NCBI GenBank assembly: GCA_016124525.1
Contig: WGNO01000039.1
Span: 1-60,283 of the forward strand
DNA from: Nostoc sp. RI_552
GTDB taxonomy: Bacteria; Cyanobacteriota; Cyanobacteriia; Cyanobacteriales; Nostocaceae
Reading direction: 5' to 3'
DNA length: 60,283 nucleotides
Shown: in pieces, positions 10,801 through 19,243 of the stretch
Layout: each line of letters begins with the position of its first letter
Position numbering within the stretch: the stretch's first letter is position 1
Translations under genes and position numbers: made by a program
Notes under the pieces: generated by a model
Database searches by the model: none
What the model saw: only the letters and a program-made list of their open reading frames with translations
Told to the model about the DNA's origin: nothing

Positions 10801-12026
10801 GCCCGGATGACTGGGTTGTGAACTAATCGACTCAAAGCATTATCCACAGCTAGATTAGCTTGAGAAGCGATTAGAGTACGTCCGCCCCGCAAAGCTATTT
10901 GATAGCAAATTTCTGCAATTACGGTGGTTTTACCAGTACCCGGCGGACCTTGGATAAGAACTAAATCTTCAGATGCTAATACCTTTTCTACTGCTGCTTT
11001 TTGACCATTATTAGCAGAAGATAATAGCAAATCATCTCCTTGAAGTTTTACATTTTTTTTGCTGCACCTGGCCTGGGAAGCGTCGAATAAGAAATTACCC
11101 AAGTAAGGATTTTGAGTTTGTCCTTGCTTTAATTGTTCTAAGGCTTCTTTCTTGCGCCGCACTTGTTGAATGTCACCAGCCGCATCAAAAAATAAAAATC
11201 CCTTCATTGGGGGCTGATAACGTTGGGTAGCGATATATTCAGCTAATTCGCGTTCTAGTTTAACTTTGAGGAAACAATTTTTAGGATCAACTTTTTCAAT
11301 GGAACCCAGGTGAGGAATTTTATGAGTTAGTTTTGCTATGGGAACAGTTTCCGAAAGCTTCACTTCTTGGTTTTGAGAACGTTTAACTCTTTCCCAGAAA
11401 TTAGCTACACGCAAATAATTTTCTGGAGAACCATCCAGAGTGGCTGAGGTAACATCTATTTCGAAGGTAATATATTTACTATTGCTGCTACAATGATTAC
11501 CAACAAAAGCCACACAAAACTGACGTGCTTTAGCTATATTTTCCTCAACTTGTAAAAAAGCTTTCCAAGCTTGCAACTGGTCTTCCGTGGGTATATGGTC
11601 ACCACAAACAGGCATATTTGCCATACGGTTTAATGCTGCTTGAGGAATACTTAAACGATGTCTATCATAAGGTAGCAAACGCAAGGTAAACGGGACAGAA
11701 TAACCATCAGCGTGTCCCCGTGAAGTTTGTAGTAAGCGAGTTGACAAAATTTTTAAACCGCCACATCCATCTTCTTGTATGGCGGCGATGAAGCCTAAAG
11801 TTTTGCCTTGCTTTTGTAGTTTTGCAGGTGGGGGAAACTCATGTTTATCCGTTGCAATTGTTAAGTGCCAAATTTCTTCATCTGGATTTTTTCCCGCACC
11901 TTGACGGCGCACATAAAACAGATAAGGTTCATCACCCAATAACTCTAGTATGTCATCTTTAACCACTGCTTTAACGCATTGATAGCTCCAGGTTTGTGAA
12001 TGGCAATTTTTAGGAAAAGTTGGCAT
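7821..12026 (-). CDS. UPF1-like superfamily 1 helicase (COG1112 type), 1401 aa
   Basis: A large DNA/RNA helicase of the UPF1/DNA2 SF1 class. Walker A GPPGTGKT lies at residues 360-367, followed by motif Ia SQANLAVDNA. A roughly 700-residue insertion rich in coiled-coil-like Q/E/L segments separates it from Walker B IIDEVS (DE at 1108-1109), motif III GDHRQLPP near 1133, motif V GTVDRFQGME near 1315 and motif VI NVAFSRA near 1350. All core motifs look intact. Residues 1-350 are probably a nucleic-acid-binding or adaptor region; I see no kinase or nuclease motif there. It is the first gene of a tight pair with the PLD-like gene. Function is inferred: nucleic-acid sensing or processing, possibly in defence. 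Confidence 0.85.
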   Translation of the reverse strand: MPTFPKNCHSQTWSYQCVKAVVKDDILELLGDEPYLFYVRRQGAGKNPDEEIWHLTIATDKHEFPPPAKLQKQGKTLGFIAAIQEDGCGGLKILSTRLLQTSRGHADGYSVPFTLRLLPYDRHRLSIPQAALNRMANMPVCGDHIPTEDQLQAWKAFLQVEENIAKARQFCVAFVGNHCSSNSKYITFEIDVTSATLDGSPENYLRVANFWERVKRSQNQEVKLSETVPIAKLTHKIPHLGSIEKVDPKNCFLKVKLERELAEYIATQRYQPPMKGFLFFDAAGDIQQVRRKKEALEQLKQGQTQNPYLGNFLFDASQARCSKKNVKLQGDDLLLSSANNGQKAAVEKVLASEDLVLIQGPPGTGKTTVIAEICYQIALRGGRTLIASQANLAVDNALSRLVHNPVIRAVRKGRAERVGEEGQPFLEDQVINRWLKNTAADCENTLDKRLKNVQFLRKLLAALPRFTDYLKLEELLNEKQNQLCEEKESLAATCEIQTAIYQKNLAKKNQVDSIKLGLDYLTENAPNINWEAPELKNCLPYLQSDIDGNILIQDFLTNVRQAINCTDELGLMHPGYGTFGLAVWLYKTVADKIPDFKIAFRYAQDAILAMSKFAEVALTSQQNLHKPQPEIYKQEFISERQTLQQTIQGWQNRKREIDYVIAAIKEWKFTAPLLLYQIIKECQQSGQTLTEDMLQLPLGLLMFADQLKLTILPKKYQINLPDWQLLHKALTYETEGGFVDRKGKQHNFSYFLEQNFSQIPVVLSASDRTQWRKIHEEFNNYQLLNLNQRKLLVENTQLFLLRMEQGYGKAWEFNNLDSTLKYVSEDLLATILTNARQCMAQVKAQTEKHLQSFQQQLSELEQQISTTSCQISVTNSLFEQVINILQLLHHQENVPDKLRALVAEYLTNQSKTWEEYQEFATQVNSGMSYISKLEALIPTITPFPVLEIIKKCVDNQLIVIEQENRVAKQQLQKIETQLKKIAHQPHIQPKEDLILARNWWQKLWTTISTQFQPEEINIDIFNLEFLHHIKTKFDAWQNQLTDEESYLQRYHDFIKDWIAKVKNPSDGDRSDLKRIYLDNANVVGITCVQAANYNFSQEFTAFDVVIIDEVSKCTPPELLIPALKGKKLVMVGDHRQLPPMLDNSTIEEVAQSLGSTKSELRFLEESLFKIQFEAADQSIKQMLNIQYRMHPFIMGAINQFYHGKLECGLLSPDTQRAHNLTSEIIQQHQHLIWVKMPREEEFEEQRENTSFSNPWEIDVIERLCQQFENTWTNQIANGAAKKEIAVITFYNAQLRKIDERLQPQLFPSLDIRTGTVDRFQGMERPVVIVSMVRNNHQGDVGFAKKPERVNVAFSRAQELLVIVGCHDLFTRQGGEVGSMYLEISRIVNSQGGFVDVSRFCV
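7851..7858 (-). promoter_or_regulatory. Strong ribosome binding site deciding the PLD-like gene start
   Basis: Read on the minus strand, AAGGAGGT lies 7 nt before the ATG at 7843-7841, inside the last codons of the helicase gene. It is a near-perfect complement of the 16S tail and favours this ATG over the longer frame starting at 7870. Confidence 0.8.
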
Positions 12027-12167
12027 GGATAGTCTGAAAATTCCTGATATTGAGTGAAATAATCAAATTTATGTGGGGAAAAAAATTTCCTCAAAGTTTA
12101 GCTAACTTCCTTATGTCCTTGACGGTTCCTTCTCTCCCCAGCTTCACCAACAGGAGATATTCGTAAT

Positions 12168-13085
12168 TTATAACCTATATTGATGATAAACCTGACTGGC
12201 GGCTCGATGCAGCAAAGAATGTCGCCAAACAAGAGAGTTCATATCATCCGCGTAACCGCCACCAATAACGCAGGCCACAGGATAACCATCACCCACACAA
12301 GTACTTAAAACCTGCATTTCTCGACGAAAAATACCACTATCACTCAAAGCCAATTTTCCCAAGCGATCGCCTATGTGAGTATCAACACCTGCGTCGTATA
12401 ATACTAAATCGGGTTGGACATCACATAGTAAATCTGGTAGATAATTCGCCAAAATTTGCAAATAAGCATCATCTTCCATTCCTACCGCCAGGGGAACATC
12501 CAAATCACTTGTTTGTTTCGTACTGGGAAAATTAACTTCACAGTGCATGGAGAAAGTAAATACACTCTGGTCTTTTTGGAATATAAAAGCTGTACCATCT
12601 CCTTGATGTACATCTAAATCGACAATGAGAATTTTCTGCACAAGTCCCAGTTTTTGTAACACTCGGCAAGCGATGGCTAAATCGTTGAAAATACAAAAAC
12701 CAGATCCATAACCAGGAAAAGCATGATGAGTACCACCAGCAGTGTTACAAGCTAAACCTTGACTAAGTGCGAGCTGAGCAGTGAGTATTGTACCACCAAC
12801 CGCTACACAAGTACGATTGACTAGTTCTGGACTCCAAGGTAGGCCAATACGACGCTGTGCTTTGGGTTCTAGTGTTCCTTCATAGTAGGCTTGAACGTAT
12901 TCTGGAGTATGAACCAACTCAATTAAATCTCGGGTTGCGCCTTGTGGTGTGTGAAATTGTTTTGGTTGTGCTACACCGTCCTTTAACAGCAATTCATAGA
13001 GTTGTGGGAACTTGGACATCGGGAAGCGATGCCCTGGGGGAAGTGGTGCAATATAATCTGGGTGATAAATAATTGGTAATTCCAT
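12168..13085 (-). CDS. Histone deacetylase-family (class II-like) deacetylase
   Basis: A 305-residue zinc amidohydrolase of the HDAC/AcuC/acetylpolyamine amidohydrolase superfamily. Visible active-site elements are the tandem histidines in GGTHHAFP (near residue 119), the zinc-binding D-x-H in DLDVHQGDGT (near 156) and the second Asp in YDAGVDTHIGD (near 230). A Gly-rich loop GGGY follows near 270. The length equals a bare catalytic domain. The substrate cannot be told from sequence; acetyl-lysine or acetylated small amines are family possibilities. It is a single gene, downstream of and not overlapping the helicase promoter region. Confidence 0.88.
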   Translation of the reverse strand: MELPIIYHPDYIAPLPPGHRFPMSKFPQLYELLLKDGVAQPKQFHTPQGATRDLIELVHTPEYVQAYYEGTLEPKAQRRIGLPWSPELVNRTCVAVGGTILTAQLALSQGLACNTAGGTHHAFPGYGSGFCIFNDLAIACRVLQKLGLVQKILIVDLDVHQGDGTAFIFQKDQSVFTFSMHCEVNFPSTKQTSDLDVPLAVGMEDDAYLQILANYLPDLLCDVQPDLVLYDAGVDTHIGDRLGKLALSDSGIFRREMQVLSTCVGDGYPVACVIGGGYADDMNSLVWRHSLLHRAASQVYHQYRL

Positions 13086-13272
13086 AATCTTTATTTTCCA
13101 CCATAGCTTGAGACAAAATATACTTAATTAATCAATTACCCCTAAGTTAGAGAGTGAAGACTGGAATTGGGGAAAGAAGGTAACTCAACAAGGTAAAATT
13201 TAGCAATGATGGCATCAGTAATAAAAATGCCTGAAATTATCTTTTAGCCAAAACTGAAATTAAGAATTAATC

Positions 13273-14316
13273 ATGCACCAATGGATTGTACCAATAGCAT
13301 TTATTATAGTCGGCTTATGTTTGGGGTTAATTGGTGAAAAAGTTATCTTCAAAAAGCTGAGAAAATTTGTTGTTGATCAACAGATACCCGGTGGTGAAAT
13401 TATATTCCACGCTTTACATCGCATGACCTTTTTTTGGTTTTTGCTAGCAGGGGTTTCCGGGGCTTTTTTTTATTCTTCTGTGGATATCAATGATGATATT
13501 AAAAATCTGCTGAGAAAAAAAATCACCATTTTGTTTGTCTTTTCAGTGACGTTAGTGTTAGCTAGATTAACTGCTGGATTTGTGAATTTATTGATTGAGA
13601 GAACGGAAGGAGTATCGGCATCATTAATTTCAAACTTAGCCAAAATTGGCATTTTTATTTTAGGAACATTGATTATCTTGCAAACTGTTGGTGTACAGAT
13701 TACACCAATAATTACAACTTTAGGTATTAGTGGTTTAGCAGTTGGTTTGGCGCTGCAAGATACATTGGCAAATTTATTTTCTGGTTTTTATCTGATTATT
13801 TCAAAGCAAGTGCGAACTGGGGATTATCTCAAATTAGATAATGAATATGAAGGTTACGTTACAGATATCAATTGGCGCAATACAACTATTAAAGAAATTA
13901 AAAATAATGTGATTATTGTGCCTAATTCTAAGTTAGCATCAGCGATTTTTACTAACTATCACCTGCCTGGTAAGAGTATTACTTTAACTATGGATGTGGG
14001 TGTTGGTTACGATAGTGATTTAGAACAAGTAGAAAGAGTAACTGTAGAAGTAGCCAAAGAAGTCATGGAAGAAATTGCCCCAGAATTAATGGACAATGAA
14101 CCTAATATTAGATTTCATACCTTTAATGATTTTAGTATAGATTTTAAACTATATATGCGCGTAAATGAGTATTTTGACCAGCGCATTGCTAAACACTTAT
14201 TTATTAAGAAATTGCATAAACGCTATCAACAAGAAGGAATCCAAATTCCCTTTCCCATCAGAGAGGTTTATGTGCATAAGGTTGGGTCTGAAAATTCAGG
14301 TCTTGATTTAAATTAA
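13273..14316 (+). CDS. MscS-family mechanosensitive channel
   Basis: A small-conductance mechanosensitive channel that releases solutes on hypo-osmotic shock. The 347 residues contain about five hydrophobic segments (near 4-22, 50-67, 85-108, 122-145 and 150-177). The last forms the pore helix GISGLAVGLALQDTLANLF with the typical Gly/Ala spacing. After it comes the beta domain (YEGYVTDINWRNTTIK, VIIVPNSKLA) and the alpha-beta C-terminal domain ending IPFPIREVYV. The extra N-terminal helices put it in the longer MscS class rather than the three-helix E. coli form. An 11-bp hairpin terminator follows. Confidence 0.9.
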   Translation: MHQWIVPIAFIIVGLCLGLIGEKVIFKKLRKFVVDQQIPGGEIIFHALHRMTFFWFLLAGVSGAFFYSSVDINDDIKNLLRKKITILFVFSVTLVLARLTAGFVNLLIERTEGVSASLISNLAKIGIFILGTLIILQTVGVQITPIITTLGISGLAVGLALQDTLANLFSGFYLIISKQVRTGDYLKLDNEYEGYVTDINWRNTTIKEIKNNVIIVPNSKLASAIFTNYHLPGKSITLTMDVGVGYDSDLEQVERVTVEVAKEVMEEIAPELMDNEPNIRFHTFNDFSIDFKLYMRVNEYFDQRIAKHLFIKKLHKRYQQEGIQIPFPIREVYVHKVGSENSGLDLN

Positions 14317-14379
14317 TTTCCCCACAAATGGTCGCATCAAAAGTCAATCTCCCTGAGCAGACTATAGCCATAGGCTCAG

Positions 14380-14408
14380 ATACCCGACTTACTAAACAAG
14401 TCGGGTAT
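14380..14408 (+). terminator. Rho-independent terminator after the mscS-type gene
   Basis: ATACCCGACTT and AAGTCGGGTAT form a perfect 11-bp stem with a 7-nt loop, followed by TTTC. It lies 64 bp past the channel stop and before the convergent rodA gene. Confidence 0.8.
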
Positions 14409-14503
14409 TTTCATGTTGCTAATTTATTTAGGATTGCTATTTTTGGCAACCATCAAATAGGAATCTTGTAAGTTTGTGTGAAATCAAAGTTTTGCCCTTT
14501 TGA

Positions 14504-15817
14504 TCAATACAATTTCTGTCGTTGACGAAAATTTGCTACCGATTCTACTAGGCCTAAACCAATAAAATTAGTCAGCATCGCTGAACGACCGTAACTCATC
14601 CATGGTAAAGGAATTCCCGCTACAGGAGCTAAACCAACGGTCATACCCACATTAACAATGAGCTGAAACACAATTATTGACAAAAAACCAACAGCCAACA
14701 ATGAGCCAAAGTTATCTTTGGCAGTTTGAGCTATACGCAATAGGCGAAAGCAAATCAAGCAGAAAATAAATAGCACTACTAAACAACCAACAAAACCAAA
14801 TTCTTCGCCCACTGCGGAGAAAATAAAATCTGTATGTTGTTCGGGGACAAAATTGAGTTGTGTCATTGGTCCTTTGAACAAACCCCATCCCCAAATTTCA
14901 CCAGCGCCTATGGCAATGCGAGATTGATGTTGGTGATAACCCACACCTAGAATGTCATATCCAGGTTTGAGAAATACAGTCAAGCGGTCTTTTTGATAGT
15001 CTCTTAAGATATGGTTCCAGGCAAAGACTCCTAATTCACCACCTAAGAAGTTGAGAGCTGATGCACCAATACCACTGAGTGCAAATTTATCCCAGGGGAG
15101 AGTTTGCCAACCCAAAATACCCATAGCCACCACCCAAACTAACCCTAAAAAGCTGAAGGATATGTCAGGAGATAAAACTATCGGCTCGGACAAAGGCCAA
15201 CTTATACTAAAGAGAATGGCTGAAAGTACTGGGGAAATCATAAGTATCAGCCAGCCAGGATGGGCATTTGCCCAGTACAACATTCCTAAGACCACCGCAC
15301 CAAATACCAAGGATGTTGCCAAATCCGGCTGTAAAAATACCAATGCCCAGGGAATAGCAGTGATTGCCAAAGCCCGAAATACAGTTTTTAATTGGCAAGC
15401 TGTGCGCTGATGTAACACAGCTGCTAAGGTGATAATGACCCCGATTTTGGCAAATTCTGAAGGCTGGACATTAAAACCGCCGATGGCAATCCATCGTTGC
15501 GCCCCTTTGGCGCTAGTGCCAATGATCATTACCGCAATCAGGCTGAGGTTTGTCAAAGCGTATATTACCCAATGCCAGTCAATCAGACGTTCATAACGGC
15601 TACGAGCCAAAAACAAAGCGATGACAACGCCGATTCCAGCCACAAGCCAGTGCGCCCACCAGTCAGATACTGGTTGCCTGAGTTCCGTACTCATGATCAT
15701 CAGTCCACCAAACGCACTAACACCAGCAGTGAGAGACAATAGCAGCCAATCTATTTGTAGCCAAGGTTTTAACCAATGCTTCCAGGGCATTTTGGGGCGC
15801 GAAGGTTTTAACAACAT
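14504..15817 (-). CDS. rodA: Rod shape-determining protein RodA (SEDS glycosyltransferase)
   Basis: A SEDS-family peptidoglycan polymerase of the elongation machinery. The 437 residues are highly hydrophobic with about ten membrane spans. Family signatures include GGFNVQPSEFAK, LKPGYDILGVGYHQHQSRIAIGAG, NFVPEQHTDFIFSAVGEEFGFVG and the C-terminal GLAPVAGIPLPWMSYGRSAM. The conserved Asp in the QHTDFIF loop is present. RodA rather than FtsW is supported by the QSRIAIGAGEIWG and LPWMSYG segments. Its start at 15817 lies 90 bp beyond the mrp stop on the same strand, so it may be transcribed from the mrp promoter. Confidence 0.93.
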   Translation of the reverse strand: MLLKPSRPKMPWKHWLKPWLQIDWLLLSLTAGVSAFGGLMIMSTELRQPVSDWWAHWLVAGIGVVIALFLARSRYERLIDWHWVIYALTNLSLIAVMIIGTSAKGAQRWIAIGGFNVQPSEFAKIGVIITLAAVLHQRTACQLKTVFRALAITAIPWALVFLQPDLATSLVFGAVVLGMLYWANAHPGWLILMISPVLSAILFSISWPLSEPIVLSPDISFSFLGLVWVVAMGILGWQTLPWDKFALSGIGASALNFLGGELGVFAWNHILRDYQKDRLTVFLKPGYDILGVGYHQHQSRIAIGAGEIWGWGLFKGPMTQLNFVPEQHTDFIFSAVGEEFGFVGCLVVLFIFCLICFRLLRIAQTAKDNFGSLLAVGFLSIIVFQLIVNVGMTVGLAPVAGIPLPWMSYGRSAMLTNFIGLGLVESVANFRQRQKLY

Positions 15818-15906
15818 TGTCCAATGTGAGACTGTAAATTTACCGAATACTTTTGATCTGTATTCCCAGATTATGACCCAGGAATCAGACCAAAACTACA
15901 AATTGA

Positions 15907-16977
15907 TTATGTCAGTGCCGCAACGGATATTTTACCTGCTATGTTGAGAGCGATGGCTTTTAATGCTTTTGCTGAAGCTGAATCAGGGTCAGCAACGACT
16001 ATGGGTACGCCGCTATCACCGCTTACTCTGGTGGAAATTTCCAGTGGGATACACCCAAGTAAAGGTACTCCTAAGTCGAATGCAGTCTTGGAACCACCAC
16101 CAGAACCAAAAATGTCATATTTCTTATCTGGCATATCCGGTGGAATAAAGTAGCTCATATTTTCTACTATTCCCAAAACAGGTACATTCATTTGTTGGAA
16201 CATCCGCAAACCTTTACGTGAATCTAACAGAGCGACATTTTGGGGTGTGGTGACAATTACTGCTCCTGACATTGGTACTGCTTGGGTTAAAGTTAATTGA
16301 GCATCCCCGGTTCCTGGTGGCATATCTACAATTAGATAATCCAGATCTCCCCATTGTACTTGATAGAGAAACTGGCGAATTACCCCATTTAGCATTGGGC
16401 CCCGCCAAATCACTGGCTGGTCTCGGTCAATCAAAAAGCCCATGGAGACTAACTTGACACCATGATTAAAAGCGGGTTCCAGAATCTCACCTTTGTCTGT
16501 GGAACGCACTAAAATTTCAGCATCAGCCAGGCCTAGCATCGTCGGGTCGTTGGGTCCGTAAATATCAGCATCCAGTAATCCCACTTTAGCCCCTGTTTGT
16601 GCTAAAGCTACGGCTATATTCACTGCTACTGTACTTTTACCAACACCACCTTTACCGCTGGAAACCGCCAGAATATTTTTCACCCCAGTAACCCCAGTTC
16701 TATCAGGCAAGCTTTTTTGTTGGGGTGTTTCTGCTGTTACATCTACACTTACCTCTGTAACGCCTGGTAGCTTTTTAACGGCTCTTTGACAATCTTCAAC
16801 AATAAATTCACGTAATGGACAAGCGGGTGTAGTCAAAACCAAAGTGAAGCTTACCCTGCCTGCGTCTATTTTGACGTTGCGAATCATATTCAGTTCCACT
16901 AAGCTCTTGCGGAGCTCTGGGTCTTGTACTGGTCGCAAAACTTCTAAGACAGACCGGGAATCGAGAACATTGTACAT
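15907..16977 (-). CDS. mrp: Mrp/NBP35-family ATP-binding iron-sulfur carrier
   Basis: A P-loop ATPase thought to carry or insert Fe-S clusters. Residues 1-95 form a DUF59/MIP18-like domain (VLRPVQDPELRKSLVEL, TTPACPLREFI). Residues 100-356 form the ParA/MinD-like ATPase with the deviant Walker A SGKGGVGKST, the LLDADIYGPNDP loop and VDMPPGTGDAQLT. The CxxC cluster-binding pair of E. coli ApbC is not visible; the only later cysteine is in LLGCIPL. Cluster binding may therefore use other ligands, as seems usual in cyanobacterial members. Length is normal. Confidence 0.92.
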   Translation of the reverse strand: MYNVLDSRSVLEVLRPVQDPELRKSLVELNMIRNVKIDAGRVSFTLVLTTPACPLREFIVEDCQRAVKKLPGVTEVSVDVTAETPQQKSLPDRTGVTGVKNILAVSSGKGGVGKSTVAVNIAVALAQTGAKVGLLDADIYGPNDPTMLGLADAEILVRSTDKGEILEPAFNHGVKLVSMGFLIDRDQPVIWRGPMLNGVIRQFLYQVQWGDLDYLIVDMPPGTGDAQLTLTQAVPMSGAVIVTTPQNVALLDSRKGLRMFQQMNVPVLGIVENMSYFIPPDMPDKKYDIFGSGGGSKTAFDLGVPLLGCIPLEISTRVSGDSGVPIVVADPDSASAKALKAIALNIAGKISVAALT

Positions 16978-17403
16978 ACTGTTTTCACTGTTACTGTCGT
17001 AACAAAATTTAAGAAAATTTTATTATCATCTATTAAAATTTTATCTTTGTTTGGGACTTGGAAACAGTGGGGCTAAAAGGCACGTACAGCAAGGAAAAAA
17101 CTAGCAAATCCCATTTCTTCTGTCTTATTACCTGTAGCTGATCAAAGTCTGAAATTCCACAGGAGTATGGACTAGAGGAAAATGTTTATATCAAGAAGTA
17201 CAAACAAAACTCACTTAACATACAAGCCTATACGCATTTGAGGGAAAATAACTCTAGTCATGCCCATCCATCGTGTCAACGCTGACAAGTAAGAAAAAGC
17301 AGATTAGGAAGATTCAGCCTGATTATAGGCTGGTATTGCCCACAAATTTTTAAATCAACAAGTTTGTGGCTTTTTGGAAATTGTAATTTAGGTTCGGGAA
17401 TCT
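16978..17403. other. Intergenic region between divergent mrp and hemF
   Basis: About 425 bp that must contain both promoters; I see no coding potential. Two inverted repeats lie near hemF: AGCCT-6 nt-AGGCT around 17316-17331, and CCACAAA (17340-17346) with TTTGTGG (17363-17369) followed by CTTTTT. The latter looks like a weak terminator or attenuator ending 34 bp before the hemF ATG. Confidence 0.4.
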
Positions 17404-18447
17404 ATGTTGACAAACTCGCAAACGCCAACTGTAGAAGCAACATCATCCAAGTCTTTACCTCCAACTGATTCTCAGTCCAGAGTTAGTGGGTTTATGAAAC
17501 AGCTACAAGATGAAATTACTGCAAAACTAGCAGAAGTGGATGGTGTAGGTAAATTTCATGAAGATAGTTGGGAACGTCCCGAAGGAGGCGGCGGGCGATC
17601 GCGGGTGATGGGTGATGGGGGAATTTTTGAACAAGCTGGGGTAAATTTTTCTGAAGTTTGGGGTTGTCATTTACCGCCGTCAATTTTAGCCCAACGTCCA
17701 GAAGCTGCAGGACATGGATTTTATGCTACGGGGACTTCTCTGGTGTTACACCCAAAAAATCCTTACATCCCCACAGTTCACCTGAATTACCGCTATTTTG
17801 AAGCTGGGCCAGTGTGGTGGTTTGGCGGCGGTGCTGATTTGACACCTTATTATCCTTTTGCTGAAGATGCGGCTCATTTTCACAAAACATTAAAGCAAGC
17901 TTGTGACAAACACCACCCGGAATATTACCCGGTGTTTAAGCGCTGGTGTGATGAATATTTTTACTTGAAGCATCGCCAAGAAAACCGAGGTGTGGGCGGT
18001 ATATTTTTGGATTACCAAGATGGCCAGGGTGTGTTATACCGCGGCCCGGACCCCAATGGCCAGGCGGCTATTTATAGCAACCAAGTCAAGGCTCTAGCCA
18101 ACCGCAGTTGGCTAGATATATTTAACTTGGTGCAAGATTGTGGTAGGGCATTTTTGCCTGCCTATGTGCCTATTGTCCAACGGCGACAAGGAATGAAATA
18201 TGGCGATCGCGAACGTAATTTCCAACTTTATCGTCGCGGTCGGTATGTAGAATTTAACTTGGTTTATGACCGAGGCACAATTTTTGGACTGCAAACCAAC
18301 GGACGTACAGAATCTATTCTCATGTCTTTACCTCCTTTGGTACGTTGGGAGTACGGTTATCAGCCAGAACCAAATACTTCGGAAGCGGAATTGTATGAAA
18401 CCTTTCTCAAACCTCAAGATTGGGCAAACTGGACATCTAATACTTAG
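17404..18447 (+). CDS. hemF: Oxygen-dependent coproporphyrinogen III oxidase HemF
   Basis: Oxidatively decarboxylates coproporphyrinogen III to protoporphyrinogen IX in heme and chlorophyll synthesis, using O2. The 347 residues carry the family pattern: [39 protein letters not shown], the dimer and active-site segment [39 protein letters not shown] (quoted here only as family hallmark positions near 262-290) and [11 protein letters not shown]. All look intact. The ATG at 17404 gives a short N-terminal extension before the conserved domain. It is convergent with the CpcT/CpeT-like gene. Confidence 0.95.
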   Translation: MLTNSQTPTVEATSSKSLPPTDSQSRVSGFMKQLQDEITAKLAEVDGVGKFHEDSWERPEGGGGRSRVMGDGGIFEQAGVNFSEVWGCHLPPSILAQRPEAAGHGFYATGTSLVLHPKNPYIPTVHLNYRYFEAGPVWWFGGGADLTPYYPFAEDAAHFHKTLKQACDKHHPEYYPVFKRWCDEYFYLKHRQENRGVGGIFLDYQDGQGVLYRGPDPNGQAAIYSNQVKALANRSWLDIFNLVQDCGRAFLPAYVPIVQRRQGMKYGDRERNFQLYRRGRYVEFNLVYDRGTIFGLQTNGRTESILMSLPPLVRWEYGYQPEPNTSEAELYETFLKPQDWANWTSNT

Positions 18448-18500
18448 GTAATTAAAAGCTATTTACAAGTGTTGTACTGAGTTAACAAGATCGGCGTAAG

Positions 18501-18529
18501 TCCTCACCTATGGGAATGTTAGGTGGGGA
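18501..18529. terminator. Bidirectional hairpin between convergent hemF and the CpcT/CpeT-like gene
   Basis: TCCTCACCTA and TAGGTGGGGA pair over 10 bp with one G-U, around a 9-nt loop. It sits between the hemF stop (18447) and the CpcT/CpeT-like stop (18554). There is no clear T-run. Confidence 0.5.
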
Positions 18530-18553
18530 TATCAGCCGGGGAAGGTTCCCATT

Positions 18554-19150
18554 TTAATATTGTTCTCGCTTGGTGTAGCAATAAGGCCCTAGAATTGCTC
18601 CCCAGGTTGCTTTTCCAGTATCAGAATCAATTCCTTTGTCGTAGCTATTCAATTTTGTCTCTGTGGAGTCAAAGCCCAAAGAAACTTGGACAATCTGATT
18701 CAAATAGCTAAAGCAGCAGCGAGTATTTGGAGGTTGACTAGCGGTAAACTTATGCTTATTTGTAGCTATTGTTGTTTGCTCAATTGTGAGAATGCAGCCT
18801 GGTAGTAAATCTAATTGATCCACCGTCAATGTTTCCAGTAAAGCTGGGTGACGACCAGCACTAGTGAAGGCGCTAGGATTTTTCAACATGTAGTATTGCA
18901 CTTGCAAGGCTCCATCAGAGCCGCCCCCCCACATCAACCGCATAATTCGCTGGCGATAAGGACGGTCTAAATTGACAATATTAGCTTGCTCCGCAAACAA
19001 GGTAATACTGTCTTCTGTAAACAGATTCACGGGTCTTTGCCACAGCTGTAGATGAACAAACCAAGCCGGATCTGCCAAAGCTTGTTCTCGATTATCGAAT
19101 TTGCCAGCTAAATACTCACCCAGCACAATTAAATTTGGCGAAAAACTCAT
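18554..19150 (-). CDS. CpcT/CpeT-family phycobilin lyase-like protein
   Basis: The family attaches bilins to phycobiliprotein beta subunits at Cys-153-type sites or chaperones that step. The roughly 198 residues from MSFSPNLIVLGEYLAG show the family N-terminus and the segments DPAWFVHLQLWQRPV, YRQRIMRLMW, LLPGCILTIEQ and GFDSTETKLNSYDKGID near the end. The frame extends to a TTG at 19183, but the ATG at 19150 fits the family start. Which phycobiliprotein it serves, or whether it is a chromophore-lyase paralogue, cannot be decided here. It is divergent from thf1, with under 100 bp between them. Confidence 0.82.
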   Translation of the reverse strand: MSFSPNLIVLGEYLAGKFDNREQALADPAWFVHLQLWQRPVNLFTEDSITLFAEQANIVNLDRPYRQRIMRLMWGGGSDGALQVQYYMLKNPSAFTSAGRHPALLETLTVDQLDLLPGCILTIEQTTIATNKHKFTASQPPNTRCCFSYLNQIVQVSLGFDSTETKLNSYDKGIDSDTGKATWGAILGPYCYTKREQY

Positions 19151-19243
19151 AAATAAAACCGATCCCAAACCTGAACTTGGCAAAGTAACCTTTAAGCGAC
19201 AAAATATAATAACGTCGCCCTTAACATTCTTAACATTTTATTT

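Noticed and set aside
7821..12026. A kinase domain in the helicase, as in type I Mokosh
   Set aside because: No glycine loop or catalytic HRD/DFG-like sequence is visible in the N-terminal or insertion regions.
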